This document shows positions 34,409-43,600 of a DNA stretch of 64,000 nucleotides, piece by piece (position 1 is the first letter of the stretch; each line of letters begins with the position of its first letter). Source of the DNA: Crystallibacter permensis (lineage in GTDB: Bacteria; Actinomycetota; Actinomycetes; Actinomycetales; Micrococcaceae); assembly GCF_025960875.1 (NCBI RefSeq), contig NZ_JAODLR010000017.1, forward strand, positions 1 through 64,000, in the 5' to 3' direction. Both the position numbers and the translations under genes were made by a program. The notes under the pieces are model-generated. The model was not told the origin of the DNA. It did no database searches and saw only the letters and a program-made list of their open reading frames with translations.

Positions 34409-35230
34409 TCAGCGCGCGCGGGCTTGCCGGAGCAGCGCAGCAACCTCCATCTGGCCCAATGCCTCCGCGTGCTGCAGTGCAGTCACCCCGTTGGCGTCGG
34501 GAATGTTGAGGTCCGCGCCGGCGGCGATGACCTCACGGACCGTGTCCTGGTACGCCTCACTGCCGGTGCCAAAAACCACGGCTTCGAGCAGGCACGTCCA
34601 GCCGGGAGTGTTCACATGGTCGACGTCGACGCCGGCGTCAATGAGGATCCGAACGGTCGAGGTGTGCGCGTGTTCGCAGGCCGGGATGAGCGCCGTTCCG
34701 CCGAAGCGGTTGGTGCTGGACAGATCCGCACCGTGCTCCAGCGTCAGCTGCAGGATCTCGTCGAAGCCCTCGGCTCCGGCGTACAGAAAAGCGGAATCGT
34801 CGATGTTGTCCTTTGCGTTCACATCGGCGCCGGCCTCGATGAGCATGCGTGCGGCGTCGACGTTGTTCGCCTTGGTGGCGATGACCAGCGGCGTGCGGCC
34901 CTCCGCGTTGCGGTGTTCCAGCTCTGCGCCCCGGTCCAGCAGGTCGGCAATCTGCCCGGCGTCGTTGTCGGCGGCGGCCTGCTGTAGTTGCTGGTTCAGG
35001 CGGTCCAGTTCCTCGCCCTCGGGAGCCGGGGGAGCGGAGGTCGTGGGCGCGCCGGGTGACGGCGATGCTTCCCCGGACGCGCGGGCCGGACTGCTGGCAA
35101 CAACAGACGACGACGGCGGGGCACCGGACGTGCCATCCGTTTCCTCCCCGGCGGTGCAACCGGTGAGCAAGGCAAGGCCCAGCAGCGCGACGCCTGTGGC
35201 AGCAGGAGCAGTCTTCGTGAGGGCGCGCAT
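34409..35230 (-). CDS. Ankyrin-repeat lipoprotein
   Basis: 273 residues. Lipoprotein signal (GVALLGLALLTGC, lipobox Cys at about 25), a Ser/Pro/Ala-rich linker, then four to five ankyrin repeats (GRTPLVIATKANNVDAARML, IEAGADVNAKDN, GGTALIPACEHAHTSTVR, ending NGVTALQHAEALGQMEVAAL). Probably an exported protein-binding adaptor. ATG 35230 has GGGAG upstream. Single gene, divergent from the hydroxyacid dehydrogenase. Confidence 0.85.
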   Translation of the reverse strand: MRALTKTAPAATGVALLGLALLTGCTAGEETDGTSGAPPSSSVVASSPARASGEASPSPGAPTTSAPPAPEGEELDRLNQQLQQAAADNDAGQIADLLDRGAELEHRNAEGRTPLVIATKANNVDAARMLIEAGADVNAKDNIDDSAFLYAGAEGFDEILQLTLEHGADLSSTNRFGGTALIPACEHAHTSTVRILIDAGVDVDHVNTPGWTCLLEAVVFGTGSEAYQDTVREVIAAGADLNIPDANGVTALQHAEALGQMEVAALLRQARAR

Positions 35231-35320
35231 GGTGGACTCCCAGCTGTCAGGACAGGCGGTGAAAATGCCGGACCCGCCCAGTCTAATTTGCGCAGCCGCG
35301 CCTCGGGGAAGGCGGGGCGC

Positions 35321-35326
35321 TACGCT
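35321..35326 (+). promoter_or_regulatory. -10 box TACGCT, leaderless start
   Basis: TANNNT seven bases before GTG 35334; no ribosome site is seen. Confidence 0.5.
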
Positions 35327-35333
35327 GGGCAGC

Positions 35334-36281
35334 GTGAAGATCGTGATTCTGGATGACTACCAAGATGTCGCTTTGGCCAGCGCCCCGTGGGAGCAGCTCC
35401 CGCCGGAGGCGAGTGTCGAACGGTTCACCGACCACCTCGACGATCCGGACGCGCTCGCCGAACGGCTGCGCGATGCCGACGTCGTTGTTGTCATGCGTGA
35501 GCGGACGCCCATGACGGCGGAACTGCTGGAGCGGCTGCCCCGGTTGCGCCTGATCACCACCACCGGAATGGCCAACGCTTCGATCGCTCTGGAAGCGGCC
35601 AAGCGGCTTGGCATTGCCGTCTGCGGCACCCGGCAGTCCACCAACGCGACGGCGGAACTGGCCTGGGCGCTGATCATGGCCGTGGCACGGGACATCCCGC
35701 AGAACGATCGCGATATCCGCAACGGCAAGTGGCAGGCCGGGATCGGGACCGACCTTGGCGGGGCCACCCTCGGCCTGCTGGGGCTGGGCAAGCTCGGCTC
35801 GCTGATGGCCCGCTACGCCGAGGTCTTCGGCATGAAGGTCATCGCCTGGAGCCCGCACCTGACCGAGGAACGCGCGGCCGAACACGGCGTCGAACTGGTG
35901 ACCAAGTCGGAACTGTTCCTCCGCGGCGACATTGTCAGCATCCACCTGCGGCTGTCGGACGCTGTGCGCGGGATCGTCGGCGCCGCCGAGCTGGAGATGC
36001 TCGGCCCGGAGGGGCGGCTGGTCAACACATCCCGCGGCCCGCTGGTGGACGAGGCGGCGCTGGTCCGCGCGCTCAGCGAGGGACGCATTGCAGCAGCCGC
36101 GCTCGACGTCTTCGAGGTGGAACCGCTGCCGGCAGACAGCCCGCTCAGGTCCGCGCCCAACCTGATCCTGAGTCCCCATATCGGGTTCGTGACACAGCGC
36201 GCCCACCGGCTCGGCTACACCCAGATGCTCGACGACATCCTCGCCTTCTCCAAGGGCGAGCCGATCAACCAGCTGAATTAA
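35334..36281 (+). CDS. D-2-hydroxyacid dehydrogenase family protein
   Basis: 315 residues from GTG 35334 (KIVILDDYQDVALASAPWEQ); the frame is open far upstream but that part lies opposite the ankyrin gene. Visible: TTTGMANASIALEAA, cofactor loop GLLGLGKLGSLMAR, NTSRGPLVDE with substrate Arg, FEVEPLPADSPLR and LSPHIGFVT with the acid-base His. Relatives act on 2-keto acids such as hydroxypyruvate. Single gene, 20 bases from the convergent SRPBCC gene. Confidence 0.87.
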   Translation: MKIVILDDYQDVALASAPWEQLPPEASVERFTDHLDDPDALAERLRDADVVVVMRERTPMTAELLERLPRLRLITTTGMANASIALEAAKRLGIAVCGTRQSTNATAELAWALIMAVARDIPQNDRDIRNGKWQAGIGTDLGGATLGLLGLGKLGSLMARYAEVFGMKVIAWSPHLTEERAAEHGVELVTKSELFLRGDIVSIHLRLSDAVRGIVGAAELEMLGPEGRLVNTSRGPLVDEAALVRALSEGRIAAAALDVFEVEPLPADSPLRSAPNLILSPHIGFVTQRAHRLGYTQMLDDILAFSKGEPINQLN

Positions 36282-36301
36282 GTAAGGACCGAAGCTCTAG
36301 T

Positions 36302-36757
36302 TCAGTCGAGGTGCTCGAGCAAGGCGTCGAACGCCTCGTCCCAACCATCGTAGACAAAGCCGTCGCCGGGTTTGCCGTCCATGCCGCGCAGGTGGAACGT
36401 CATTTCGGTCCGGTTGCTGTCGAGTTCGGCGAGGGTGACGGTGATGACCGGCGCTTGCTCCCGGTCGTCGCCTGGGCTGCCCCAAGTGAAGACCAGCCGC
36501 TCGGGTTCGACGACCTCCAGGTACTCCCCGGCGGTGGGGTACTCGCTGTTGTCCGGGGCGATCATCGTGTACTCGTAGCTGCCGCCAACGCGCAGGTCCA
36601 CGCGCACAGACTCACGCGGCGTCCGGACCTCGCGCGGGTGCCACCAATGTGCGGCTTCATCCGGGTCCGTCCATGCGTGCCAGATAGCCTCGCGGGGCGC
36701 GTCGAAGACGCGGGTAATGGTGAACTGCTTTTCCTGGGTTGTGGTCTGGTCAACCAT
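36302..36757 (-). CDS. SRPBCC (AHSA1) protein, ArsR partner
   Basis: 151 residues, AHSA1 fold (FTITRVFDAPREAIWHAWTD, then WWHPREVRTPR and a late GWDEAFDALLEHL). Its start overlaps the ArsR gene stop by eight bases, a widespread ArsR-SRPBCC pair in actinobacteria. It probably binds the small molecule connected to the regulator. The same two domains are fused in one protein 2 kb to the left. Confidence 0.87.
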   Translation of the reverse strand: MVDQTTTQEKQFTITRVFDAPREAIWHAWTDPDEAAHWWHPREVRTPRESVRVDLRVGGSYEYTMIAPDNSEYPTAGEYLEVVEPERLVFTWGSPGDDREQAPVITVTLAELDSNRTEMTFHLRGMDGKPGDGFVYDGWDEAFDALLEHLD

Positions 36758-37091
36758 CGGATGACCTCTCCTTCAGTTCGCGGAGCCGCTCGTCCAGCAG
36801 ATCGAAACGCTCGTTCCAGAGACCACGGTGATGGTCGATCCAGGCCGAAACGTCGTCGAGGGGTTCAGTGCGCAGGTTGCAGGTGCGCCACTGCGCGCTC
36901 GTGGTGCGTTCGATGAGCCCGGCGTTCTGCAGGACGCGAAGGTGCTGCGAGATCGCCGGCCGGCTCATCGAGAAAGGCTCGGCGAGCTCACCTACGGTGG
37001 TTGGCCCTTGTCGCAGCCGCGACAGGATAGCCCTCCTCGTAGGGTCGGCGAGTGCCGCAAAAACAACACTTAGCTCGTCCGATGCAGCCAC
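36750..37091 (-). CDS. ArsR family transcriptional regulator
   Basis: 113 residues: VVFAALADPTRRAILSRL, then FSMSRPAISQHLRVLQNAGL. No metal-binding Cys pair is seen, so a metal sensor is unlikely. GTG 37091 has AAGGAG eight bases upstream. First gene of the pair. AT-rich repeats lie directly upstream. Confidence 0.88.
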   Translation of the reverse strand: MAASDELSVVFAALADPTRRAILSRLRQGPTTVGELAEPFSMSRPAISQHLRVLQNAGLIERTTSAQWRTCNLRTEPLDDVSAWIDHHRGLWNERFDLLDERLRELKERSSDG

Positions 37092-37100
37092 GTAAGCAAC

Positions 37101-37125
37101 TCCTTAATTAATAAGTTCCTTAACT
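37101..37125. promoter_or_regulatory. AT-rich repeats upstream of arsR
   Basis: TTAAGGA occurs twice on the - strand here, with a TTAATTAA palindrome (37104-37111) and AGTTCCTTAACT (37114-37125). One copy supplies the ribosome site; the other could be an ArsR operator half. Confidence 0.35.
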
Positions 37126-37147
37126 GTAAATCCGGTGGGTTGCGCGG

Positions 37148-38782
37148 TCAAGAGTCGGGGCGGGGCATCCGTAGCCGGGAGAGCAGCCAGGCGGTCCTGG
37201 GGAGCGGGCAGACGATGGCCAACGTCAGCGCCGGTACGAGCGCGGCACCGACGTCGGGAAACTGGTGGATGATGACGGCCAGATAGGTTTCGAACCTGGC
37301 CGGCGCGTAAACAAAAGCCAACCAGATGAGGAAAGTATCGAGAGCCATTGCCCCGACAGTCCAGAGGATAATCATCCGTCGCTGCCGGGCAATGCTGCTG
37401 GTCGAAACAGTGTGTTTTTGTGCCAGGAAGCGGAGTACCAGCGCAAGGCTCGCCAGTTCAGCGAACAGCAGGCCCAGGGCGACGGCCCAACCGGACTGCT
37501 GCAGCCAGTCCTCCCGCGCGGTCAGGGGCTCGGGAGGTTGCCCGTGGAGAATGCGAAGGATGTTGCTGTCCAACGCCTGGAGCCGAGATGGCGCGGATGT
37601 GTCATTCCCATTGATGAGCAGGGCGAGGCCCAGTCCGGAGGACGGAACCAGGGCTTGATAGGTGTGCGTGTTGCCCCATTCACCTTGGTGCTCCAGTAGT
37701 AACGGCAGATCGCCGTCCGCTGGGGGCGGTGCGTCCAGGCTGGTCGATTCCAGCAGGGGTCGGGCAAACCACGCCATGGCGTACCTTTTGGACTCGTCCA
37801 CACGGACCCGGGGTGTCAGCAGCGTCTCCACGCTTTCCGGTCGGAGGATGCGGCGGTCCAGGTAGACGCCGTTGTCCAGCAGGGCGATCAACTCGTGGCC
37901 GAGATCCTGAGCCGATGAGTACATGGTGGTCGAGGGCATCCCTGTCACCGCTGCCGGCACGTCCGTCTGCCGCCACCAGGTGCCGAACCACAGCGAGTAG
38001 CCTGACGCCAGGTTGTCCGCGCGTGCGGCTGCCCGCGTGGTGTGGCTGTTGGCCATGTCCAGGGGCGCGAACACATGATCCTGCATATAGTCCCCGAACG
38101 GCTGGCCGGAAACCGTCTGCACCAAGAGGCCGAGGATGTTGTAGTTGGCATTGGAATAGGTGAACCTTTCTCCCGGAGTGTGAGCCAGGCTGGCGCCGGA
38201 CAAATCCCGCACGCCTTGTTCCAGCGCGTCAGGATCCTGGCTGTCCGAGGCTCCGAAAGCCGAACCGTCAGCCGTGGACAGTCCGCTGGTCTGGTGGAGC
38301 AGATGGCGGACGGTGATTCCGGCCGCGCGGTTGTCACTCATGCTGAACCATGGCAGGTATGTCTGCACAGGTTCGTCCAGCTCCAGCCGGCCGGCCTCCA
38401 CCTGCTGCATCACGGTGATGGCGGTCAGGGATTTGCTGGTCGACGCCAGAAGTACCGGCGTCTGCGCGGTCATTGGTCGCCCCGAGTCATCGGCGCTGCC
38501 GAACGCCGCCTGGTGTACTTGCCGGCCGTCTTTGATGATGGCGATGGAGACTGCCGGAATCCCGATGGCATCAATCTGTTCCTGCAAATAGGCGTCTACT
38601 GCCGCAAAGGCGTGGTCCGCCGAACCGCGGTCCTGCCCAGGGATTGCCGGTTCCGTGGCCCCGGTCCCGAAGGCTGCCAAGCAGATTCCGACGGCGAGGA
38701 AGCAAGCGGCCGCACAGGCGGAGATGAAGGCGGCCGGAAAATGCAATGGCGTCCGCCCACTCCGTTTGCGGATGCTGCCCAT
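37148..38782 (-). CDS. Serine hydrolase, beta-lactamase family (class C-like) with C-terminal membrane domain
   Basis: 544 residues. An N-terminal membrane anchor or signal (AFISACAAACFLAVGICLAAF), then a periplasm-side serine hydrolase domain with Ser-x-x-Lys STSK (Ser114), a YSNANYN motif and HxG-type LEHQGEWGNTH. The last 130 residues hold three to four membrane helices. Such proteins are usually peptidases or esterases, not antibiotic-resistance enzymes. CAGGAG lies five bases before the ATG. Alone in its transcription unit. Confidence 0.82.
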   Translation of the reverse strand: MGSIRKRSGRTPLHFPAAFISACAAACFLAVGICLAAFGTGATEPAIPGQDRGSADHAFAAVDAYLQEQIDAIGIPAVSIAIIKDGRQVHQAAFGSADDSGRPMTAQTPVLLASTSKSLTAITVMQQVEAGRLELDEPVQTYLPWFSMSDNRAAGITVRHLLHQTSGLSTADGSAFGASDSQDPDALEQGVRDLSGASLAHTPGERFTYSNANYNILGLLVQTVSGQPFGDYMQDHVFAPLDMANSHTTRAAARADNLASGYSLWFGTWWRQTDVPAAVTGMPSTTMYSSAQDLGHELIALLDNGVYLDRRILRPESVETLLTPRVRVDESKRYAMAWFARPLLESTSLDAPPPADGDLPLLLEHQGEWGNTHTYQALVPSSGLGLALLINGNDTSAPSRLQALDSNILRILHGQPPEPLTAREDWLQQSGWAVALGLLFAELASLALVLRFLAQKHTVSTSSIARQRRMIILWTVGAMALDTFLIWLAFVYAPARFETYLAVIIHQFPDVGAALVPALTLAIVCPLPRTAWLLSRLRMPRPDS

Positions 38783-38921
38783 ACCCGCTCCTGCGGTTTG
38801 GAATGCGGTTCATGCACCGTAGAGCCTGGCAATTCAGAGCACAATGGCCGGCGGCGGACGTACGGCACCCTAGCCGGCCGTCCGCCGTCGTTGTTAGTGG
38901 TTTGGAGCGATGCGAGCGGAC

Positions 38922-40109
38922 CTACGGGACCGGGATGACTCCGGCGTAGTCCGTCTGGTAGCCGTTGACAGGCTGGTGCGGGATGTCTTCCCAGCGCTCG
39001 GCGTCGGCCTGCTGCACTTCACCGGTGGCCAGGCCCAGCAGCAGTTCCTTCATCGCCAGCACGTTCTGCCGGATGGACTTGCCGCGGGCCTTTTGGCCGA
39101 GACTGCCGTCGGAGGTGTTGCCGGATGTCTCGAAGAACACCACCGGGTTGGAGTGGCCCTCCGGGTTGAGGTCCTGGTAGTTGAGGCCGAGCATCATGGC
39201 CGAAACCACCCCGCCCTTGATGTCGATTTCGTAGCCGTCGCCCACCTGGTAGCGGTCCATGTTGATGGAGCCGTACTTGGCCAACTGGTCGTAGACATAG
39301 ACGTGCATCTGGCGGGTCAGCACGTCGTACGCGCCGTTCTCTATCCCGGGCAGCGTGGGCCCGCCGGGTGCCAGCGAGATGCCCAGCGAGAGCGTGACAT
39401 CATCGCCGGTTCCCCATTCCTTCTTCAGGCCCTGGTGGTGGATGTCGATACCGAAGTCCGGCTTGACCGTGGCCCAGTACTCGTAGAACGCCAGCGACTC
39501 ATCGGCCACAAAGCCGTCCGCGGTCCAGTCCCGGTTCAGGTCGATCCGCTGCTGTTTGCCGTCCGCACTCAGCTCCGGTGCGTCCGTCTCCTGGTCCCAA
39601 AGGACCGTGTGGCGGATGTTCGCCTCCGATCCGTCCGGGTTGTACATCGGGATGAAGTGGAAGGTGAACTTCTCGCGCAGCAGCGAGTAGTCCGCTGAAC
39701 CGTTGCTGCCCAGGTCCTTGAGCAGCGTCAGGACCGAGTCCGTGCCGTAGGGCTCGTTGCCGTGGATCCGGCCCTGCACCCACACGTGTTCCTCGCCGCT
39801 GCCGACCGTTGCCACATACAGGTCGCGGCCCTGCTCGGACGTGCTCACCTGCATGCCGACCTCTTCCAGCGTGAAGGCGTCCACGTTGTAGCGGCTGGTC
39901 TGCTCGAGCTTCTGCAGTTCGGCCACCACGTCAGAGTAGGTGAGGATGCTCGAAATATTGGTCTGTCCCTCGGGCGAGGGGAAGTTCGCGTCCGCCACCG
40001 CAGGGGCAAGCGAACCGAAGGGGAGTACGACGGCGATGGCTGCGGCGGCCGCGAGAGTGCGGTACCGCTTGGGCCGGGAGCCGCGCTGGAGCTTGGGGTA
40101 GTGCGTCAC
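38922..40109 (-). CDS. Secreted M14 zinc carboxypeptidase
   Basis: 395 residues from GTG 40109 (GGAGG six bases before); the frame is open upstream but lacks a signal there. Signal peptide AAAAAIAVVLPFGSLAPAVADA. Zinc ligands are seen in VQGRIHGNEPYGTDS (His/Glu) and FGIDIHHQGL (His), substrate residues in LNRDW, and the catalytic Glu probably in VVFFETSGN. Length and late FFETSG match extracellular M14 family proteins. It would trim peptides outside the cell. A 28-bp inverted repeat lies 61 bases upstream. Confidence 0.87.
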   Translation of the reverse strand: MTHYPKLQRGSRPKRYRTLAAAAAIAVVLPFGSLAPAVADANFPSPEGQTNISSILTYSDVVAELQKLEQTSRYNVDAFTLEEVGMQVSTSEQGRDLYVATVGSGEEHVWVQGRIHGNEPYGTDSVLTLLKDLGSNGSADYSLLREKFTFHFIPMYNPDGSEANIRHTVLWDQETDAPELSADGKQQRIDLNRDWTADGFVADESLAFYEYWATVKPDFGIDIHHQGLKKEWGTGDDVTLSLGISLAPGGPTLPGIENGAYDVLTRQMHVYVYDQLAKYGSINMDRYQVGDGYEIDIKGGVVSAMMLGLNYQDLNPEGHSNPVVFFETSGNTSDGSLGQKARGKSIRQNVLAMKELLLGLATGEVQQADAERWEDIPHQPVNGYQTDYAGVIPVP

Positions 40110-40169
40110 TGCATGTCCTCCAAAGGTTAGGCGAATGATCGCGCCGCCGGTTGGGGCCGGGCAGCGCGA

Positions 40170-40197
40170 GGCCATTGGTTGGGAAAAACCAATGGCC
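40170..40197. promoter_or_regulatory. 11-bp inverted repeat upstream of M14 gene
   Basis: GGCCATTGGTT and AACCAATGGCC around GGGAAA. It lies between the stop of the ROK gene and the start of the M14 gene, both on -. No U tract follows the stem, so an operator or attenuator is as likely as a terminator. Confidence 0.45.
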
Positions 40198-40293
40198 AAA
40201 TTCGAACCTAACCGACAGCCTGCCGATCGGCCAGAGCCGAGGCCCGGAAGCAGACGTTCTGTACCAAAAAAGCCGTTGCCGCGGGCAAATGTC

Positions 40294-41514
40294 TTACGCT
40301 CCGACACCCTGCCCGGCGCCGGCCGGAGTGAGGGCCAGCGCGTTTTCTTCCACATAGGCCAGAGCGAGCCGGACGGCACCCGTGGCGACGATGGCGTCGC
40401 CCAGCTCGGAGACGGCGACGCGGGGCGGGGTCCCGGTCAGCCGTGGAAGTTCCGCGTTGATGGTCGGCAACAGCGCAGTCGCCGAGGCGGAGACGGCGCC
40501 GCCGATGACCACCAGTTCCGGGTTCAGGAAGGTGCCGAGCAGGGAGATGACGCGTGCCATGCGGCGGCCGATGCGTTCCAGGATCTCCTGCGCCACGGGG
40601 TCGTTCTTGGCGGCCGCCTCGAACACAAACCTTGCGGAGACGCGCGTGGTGTCCGGGCCCACCAACTCCCGGATCAGGGTCGCCTTTCCTTCGGCCAGCG
40701 CCGCGGTGCCCCAATGCCGGGCGAGCCGGGCGATGCCGTCCTGGCTGCCCACGCCGTCGACCAGTTCCAGCGTGCCTACTTCGCCGGCACCGCCGTTGCT
40801 GCCGTGGAGTAACCTGCCGGATTCGATGAGTCCGGTGCCAAGGCGCTCCCCGGCCAGCATGACCGCAAGATCGTCGACTCCGGCGCCGACGCCGCGCCAG
40901 TGCTCGCCCAGGGCGGCGAGGTTCGCGTCGTTCTCCAGCAGGACCGGCCAGCCGTGCTCTTTCCACAGTTCCGTCTGCAGGCCGATGTCGAAATGCTCAC
41001 TCAACTGCAGGCCCTTGGTGATGTTGCCGTGGCGGTCCACCGCGGTGGACAACCCGATCCCGACGGCGAGCACGGCGGAGTGCGGCAAGCTGGCTTCTGC
41101 CAGGGCGCGCTCCGCAGTCCGGGCAATGGTGGCGCGTCGTTCGGCCTCATCGGCGGTCTTGCTGAAGCGCTCCGCGGCCCGGCCGAGCATCTGTCCCGTG
41201 AGACCGGCGACCAGGACGGTGACCGTGGCCATGCCGACATCGAGCCCCAGAACGCACCCTGCGGAAGCGTTGAACTCGAACCGCCGTGCCGGCCGGCCCT
41301 TCTGGCTGCCTGTGCTCCGGTCGCCCTCCAGTTCGCGGACCCAACCGCGGCGGATCAGGTCGTCACAAACCGCTATCACGGTCGCCCTGGTCAGCCCGGT
41401 GGCTTCGATCAAGTCCGTTCCCGTCATGGCGCCGGCGTCCCGCATGACCTCCAGGACCGCCCTGAGGTTGGTCCGCCGCAAGGCCTGCGGGGTGGTCGCT
41501 GTCTTGTCCACGAA
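40294..41514 (-). CDS. ROK family transcriptional regulator
   Basis: 406 residues from GTG 41514 (AGAGGA six bases upstream). An N-terminal winged helix (LRAVLEVMRDAGAMTGTDLI, then TGLTRATVIAVCDDL) is followed by a ROK sugar-kinase fold (VLGLDVGMATVTVLVAGLTG; ELVVIGGAVSAS). The usual ROK zinc motif (CGxxGCxE) is replaced by GGAGEVGTLELVD, so zinc is probably lost and kinase activity is unlikely. Divergent from gap with an AT-rich palindrome between; a sugar or sugar phosphate may act as inducer. Confidence 0.87.
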   Translation of the reverse strand, partial: FVDKTATTPQALRRTNLRAVLEVMRDAGAMTGTDLIEATGLTRATVIAVCDDLIRRGWVRELEGDRSTGSQKGRPARRFEFNASAGCVLGLDVGMATVTVLVAGLTGQMLGRAAERFSKTADEAERRATIARTAERALAEASLPHSAVLAVGIGLSTAVDRHGNITKGLQLSEHFDIGLQTELWKEHGWPVLLENDANLAALGEHWRGVGAGVDDLAVMLAGERLGTGLIESGRLLHGSNGGAGEVGTLELVDGVGSQDGIARLARHWGTAALAEGKATLIRELVGPDTTRVSARFVFEAAAKNDPVAQEILERIGRRMARVISLLGTFLNPELVVIGGAVSASATALLPTINAELPRLTGTPPRVAVSELGDAIVATGAVRLALAYVEENALALTPAGAGQGVGA

Positions 41515-41556
41515 AGTTCCTCTTGACGTTGGGCCGGTTGTTCTAGACAATAGTAA

Positions 41557-42636
<1,080 letters not shown>

Positions 42637-42646
42637 CTCAAATTTC

Positions 42647-42701
42647 CGAACGACGACGGCGGGTGTCCGGCTCACAAGAGCCGGGCACCCGACGTCGTTC
42701 G
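42647..42701 (+). terminator. Terminator hairpin after gap
   Basis: CGAACGACG...GGGTG.CCGGCTC pairs with GAGCCGG.CACCC...CGTCGTTCG around ACAA. A long imperfect stem 11 bases past the gap stop. The outer arms are the CCGTCGTT word and its complement. Confidence 0.75.
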
Positions 42702-42805
42702 CCCAAATGCGCCGAACGCTGGTGTTGCCACAGTAGAATCTTCCGGGGCCGTCAGCGTCCCTGCCGGTCCGCCGGCACGGTTCAAACAGAAGGCAGCCCA
42801 CGGAC

Positions 42806-43528
42806 ATGGCCAATATTCCCAACGAGCCGCACAAGGCCGTCCTGAGGACCGCCGTCGGCGCCACGGTTTTGATCGCGGTCGGCGCCTTCGTACTTTCCTT
42901 CGCCGCCCTGACCGATCTGGCGCAGCGCTCTGGGATCGAACCGCATCTGGCCTGGATCTGGCCGATCATCGTGGACGGCATGATCGTCGCTTCCACCGTG
43001 GCAATTGTCGCGCTGAACGGCCACGGCCGCCGTGCGATGATCTACCCTTGGTCGCTGCTGTTCTTCGGCGCGATCGTCTCCACCGCCGCCAACTCCGTGC
43101 ACGCGATCCTCACCGTGGACAAGATGGCGTCGGGCATTCCGCCGATCGTGTCCGCGCTGGTGGCCGCGATGCCGCCGGTGGTGCTGCTGGCCATCACCCA
43201 CCTGACCGTTCACATGTACCAAAAGCGCGCCGAAGTCGCCCAGCAGCGAGCCGAGGAAGAGGCGATTGCCGAGGCCGAAGCCGCCGCGCACGGCTACTAC
43301 TCCCACGAGTACGACGGCGATTGGTCGGCTGAAGAAATTATGCCGGCTGCCGCTTCGGCCGTTCCCGTCGTTCCTGCCGCTCCTGTTGCCCCGCCGCGCG
43401 TTGCCGCGACCATGCCACCCCGGTCACCGTCGGCTGGCGCGGTAACAGCCGAAGGCCCGGCGCCCCTCTATGACGAGACGGTCAGCGCCCTGGCTGCCGA
43501 AGACCCGGAAGTTCTGGTGCAGCGCTAA
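42806..43528 (+). CDS. DUF2637 membrane protein
   Basis: 240 residues. Four membrane segments (TAVGATVLIAVGAFVLSFAA; WIWPIIVDGMIVASTVAIVAL; SLLFFGAIVSTAANSVHAIL; IVSALVAAMPPVVLLAI) in the DUF2637 order, with DLAQRSGI and PIIVDGM matching that family. DUF2637 proteins are related to plasmid-spread SpdB-like proteins of actinomycete conjugative elements. A Glu/Ala-rich coil and a disordered Pro/Ala tail follow. A TAGAAT -10 lies 71 bases upstream. Confidence 0.8.
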   Translation: MANIPNEPHKAVLRTAVGATVLIAVGAFVLSFAALTDLAQRSGIEPHLAWIWPIIVDGMIVASTVAIVALNGHGRRAMIYPWSLLFFGAIVSTAANSVHAILTVDKMASGIPPIVSALVAAMPPVVLLAITHLTVHMYQKRAEVAQQRAEEEAIAEAEAAAHGYYSHEYDGDWSAEEIMPAAASAVPVVPAAPVAPPRVAATMPPRSPSAGAVTAEGPAPLYDETVSALAAEDPEVLVQR

Positions 43529-43600
43529 TAGTTGAAGCAGCGGGCACCCGCCCCGTAGCGTACTGGGGAGGCACATCCACTCTCGCGAAGGGCACTGTCA

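Noticed and set aside
34344-35333. N-terminal extension of the 35334 hydroxyacid dehydrogenase
   Set aside because: Open only because it lies opposite the ankyrin gene; a leaderless -10 and the normal protein start are at 35334.
37148-38782. Antibiotic-resistance beta-lactamase
   Set aside because: Has SxxK and YxN, but the length, membrane tail and lack of resistance context fit the general serine-hydrolase family.
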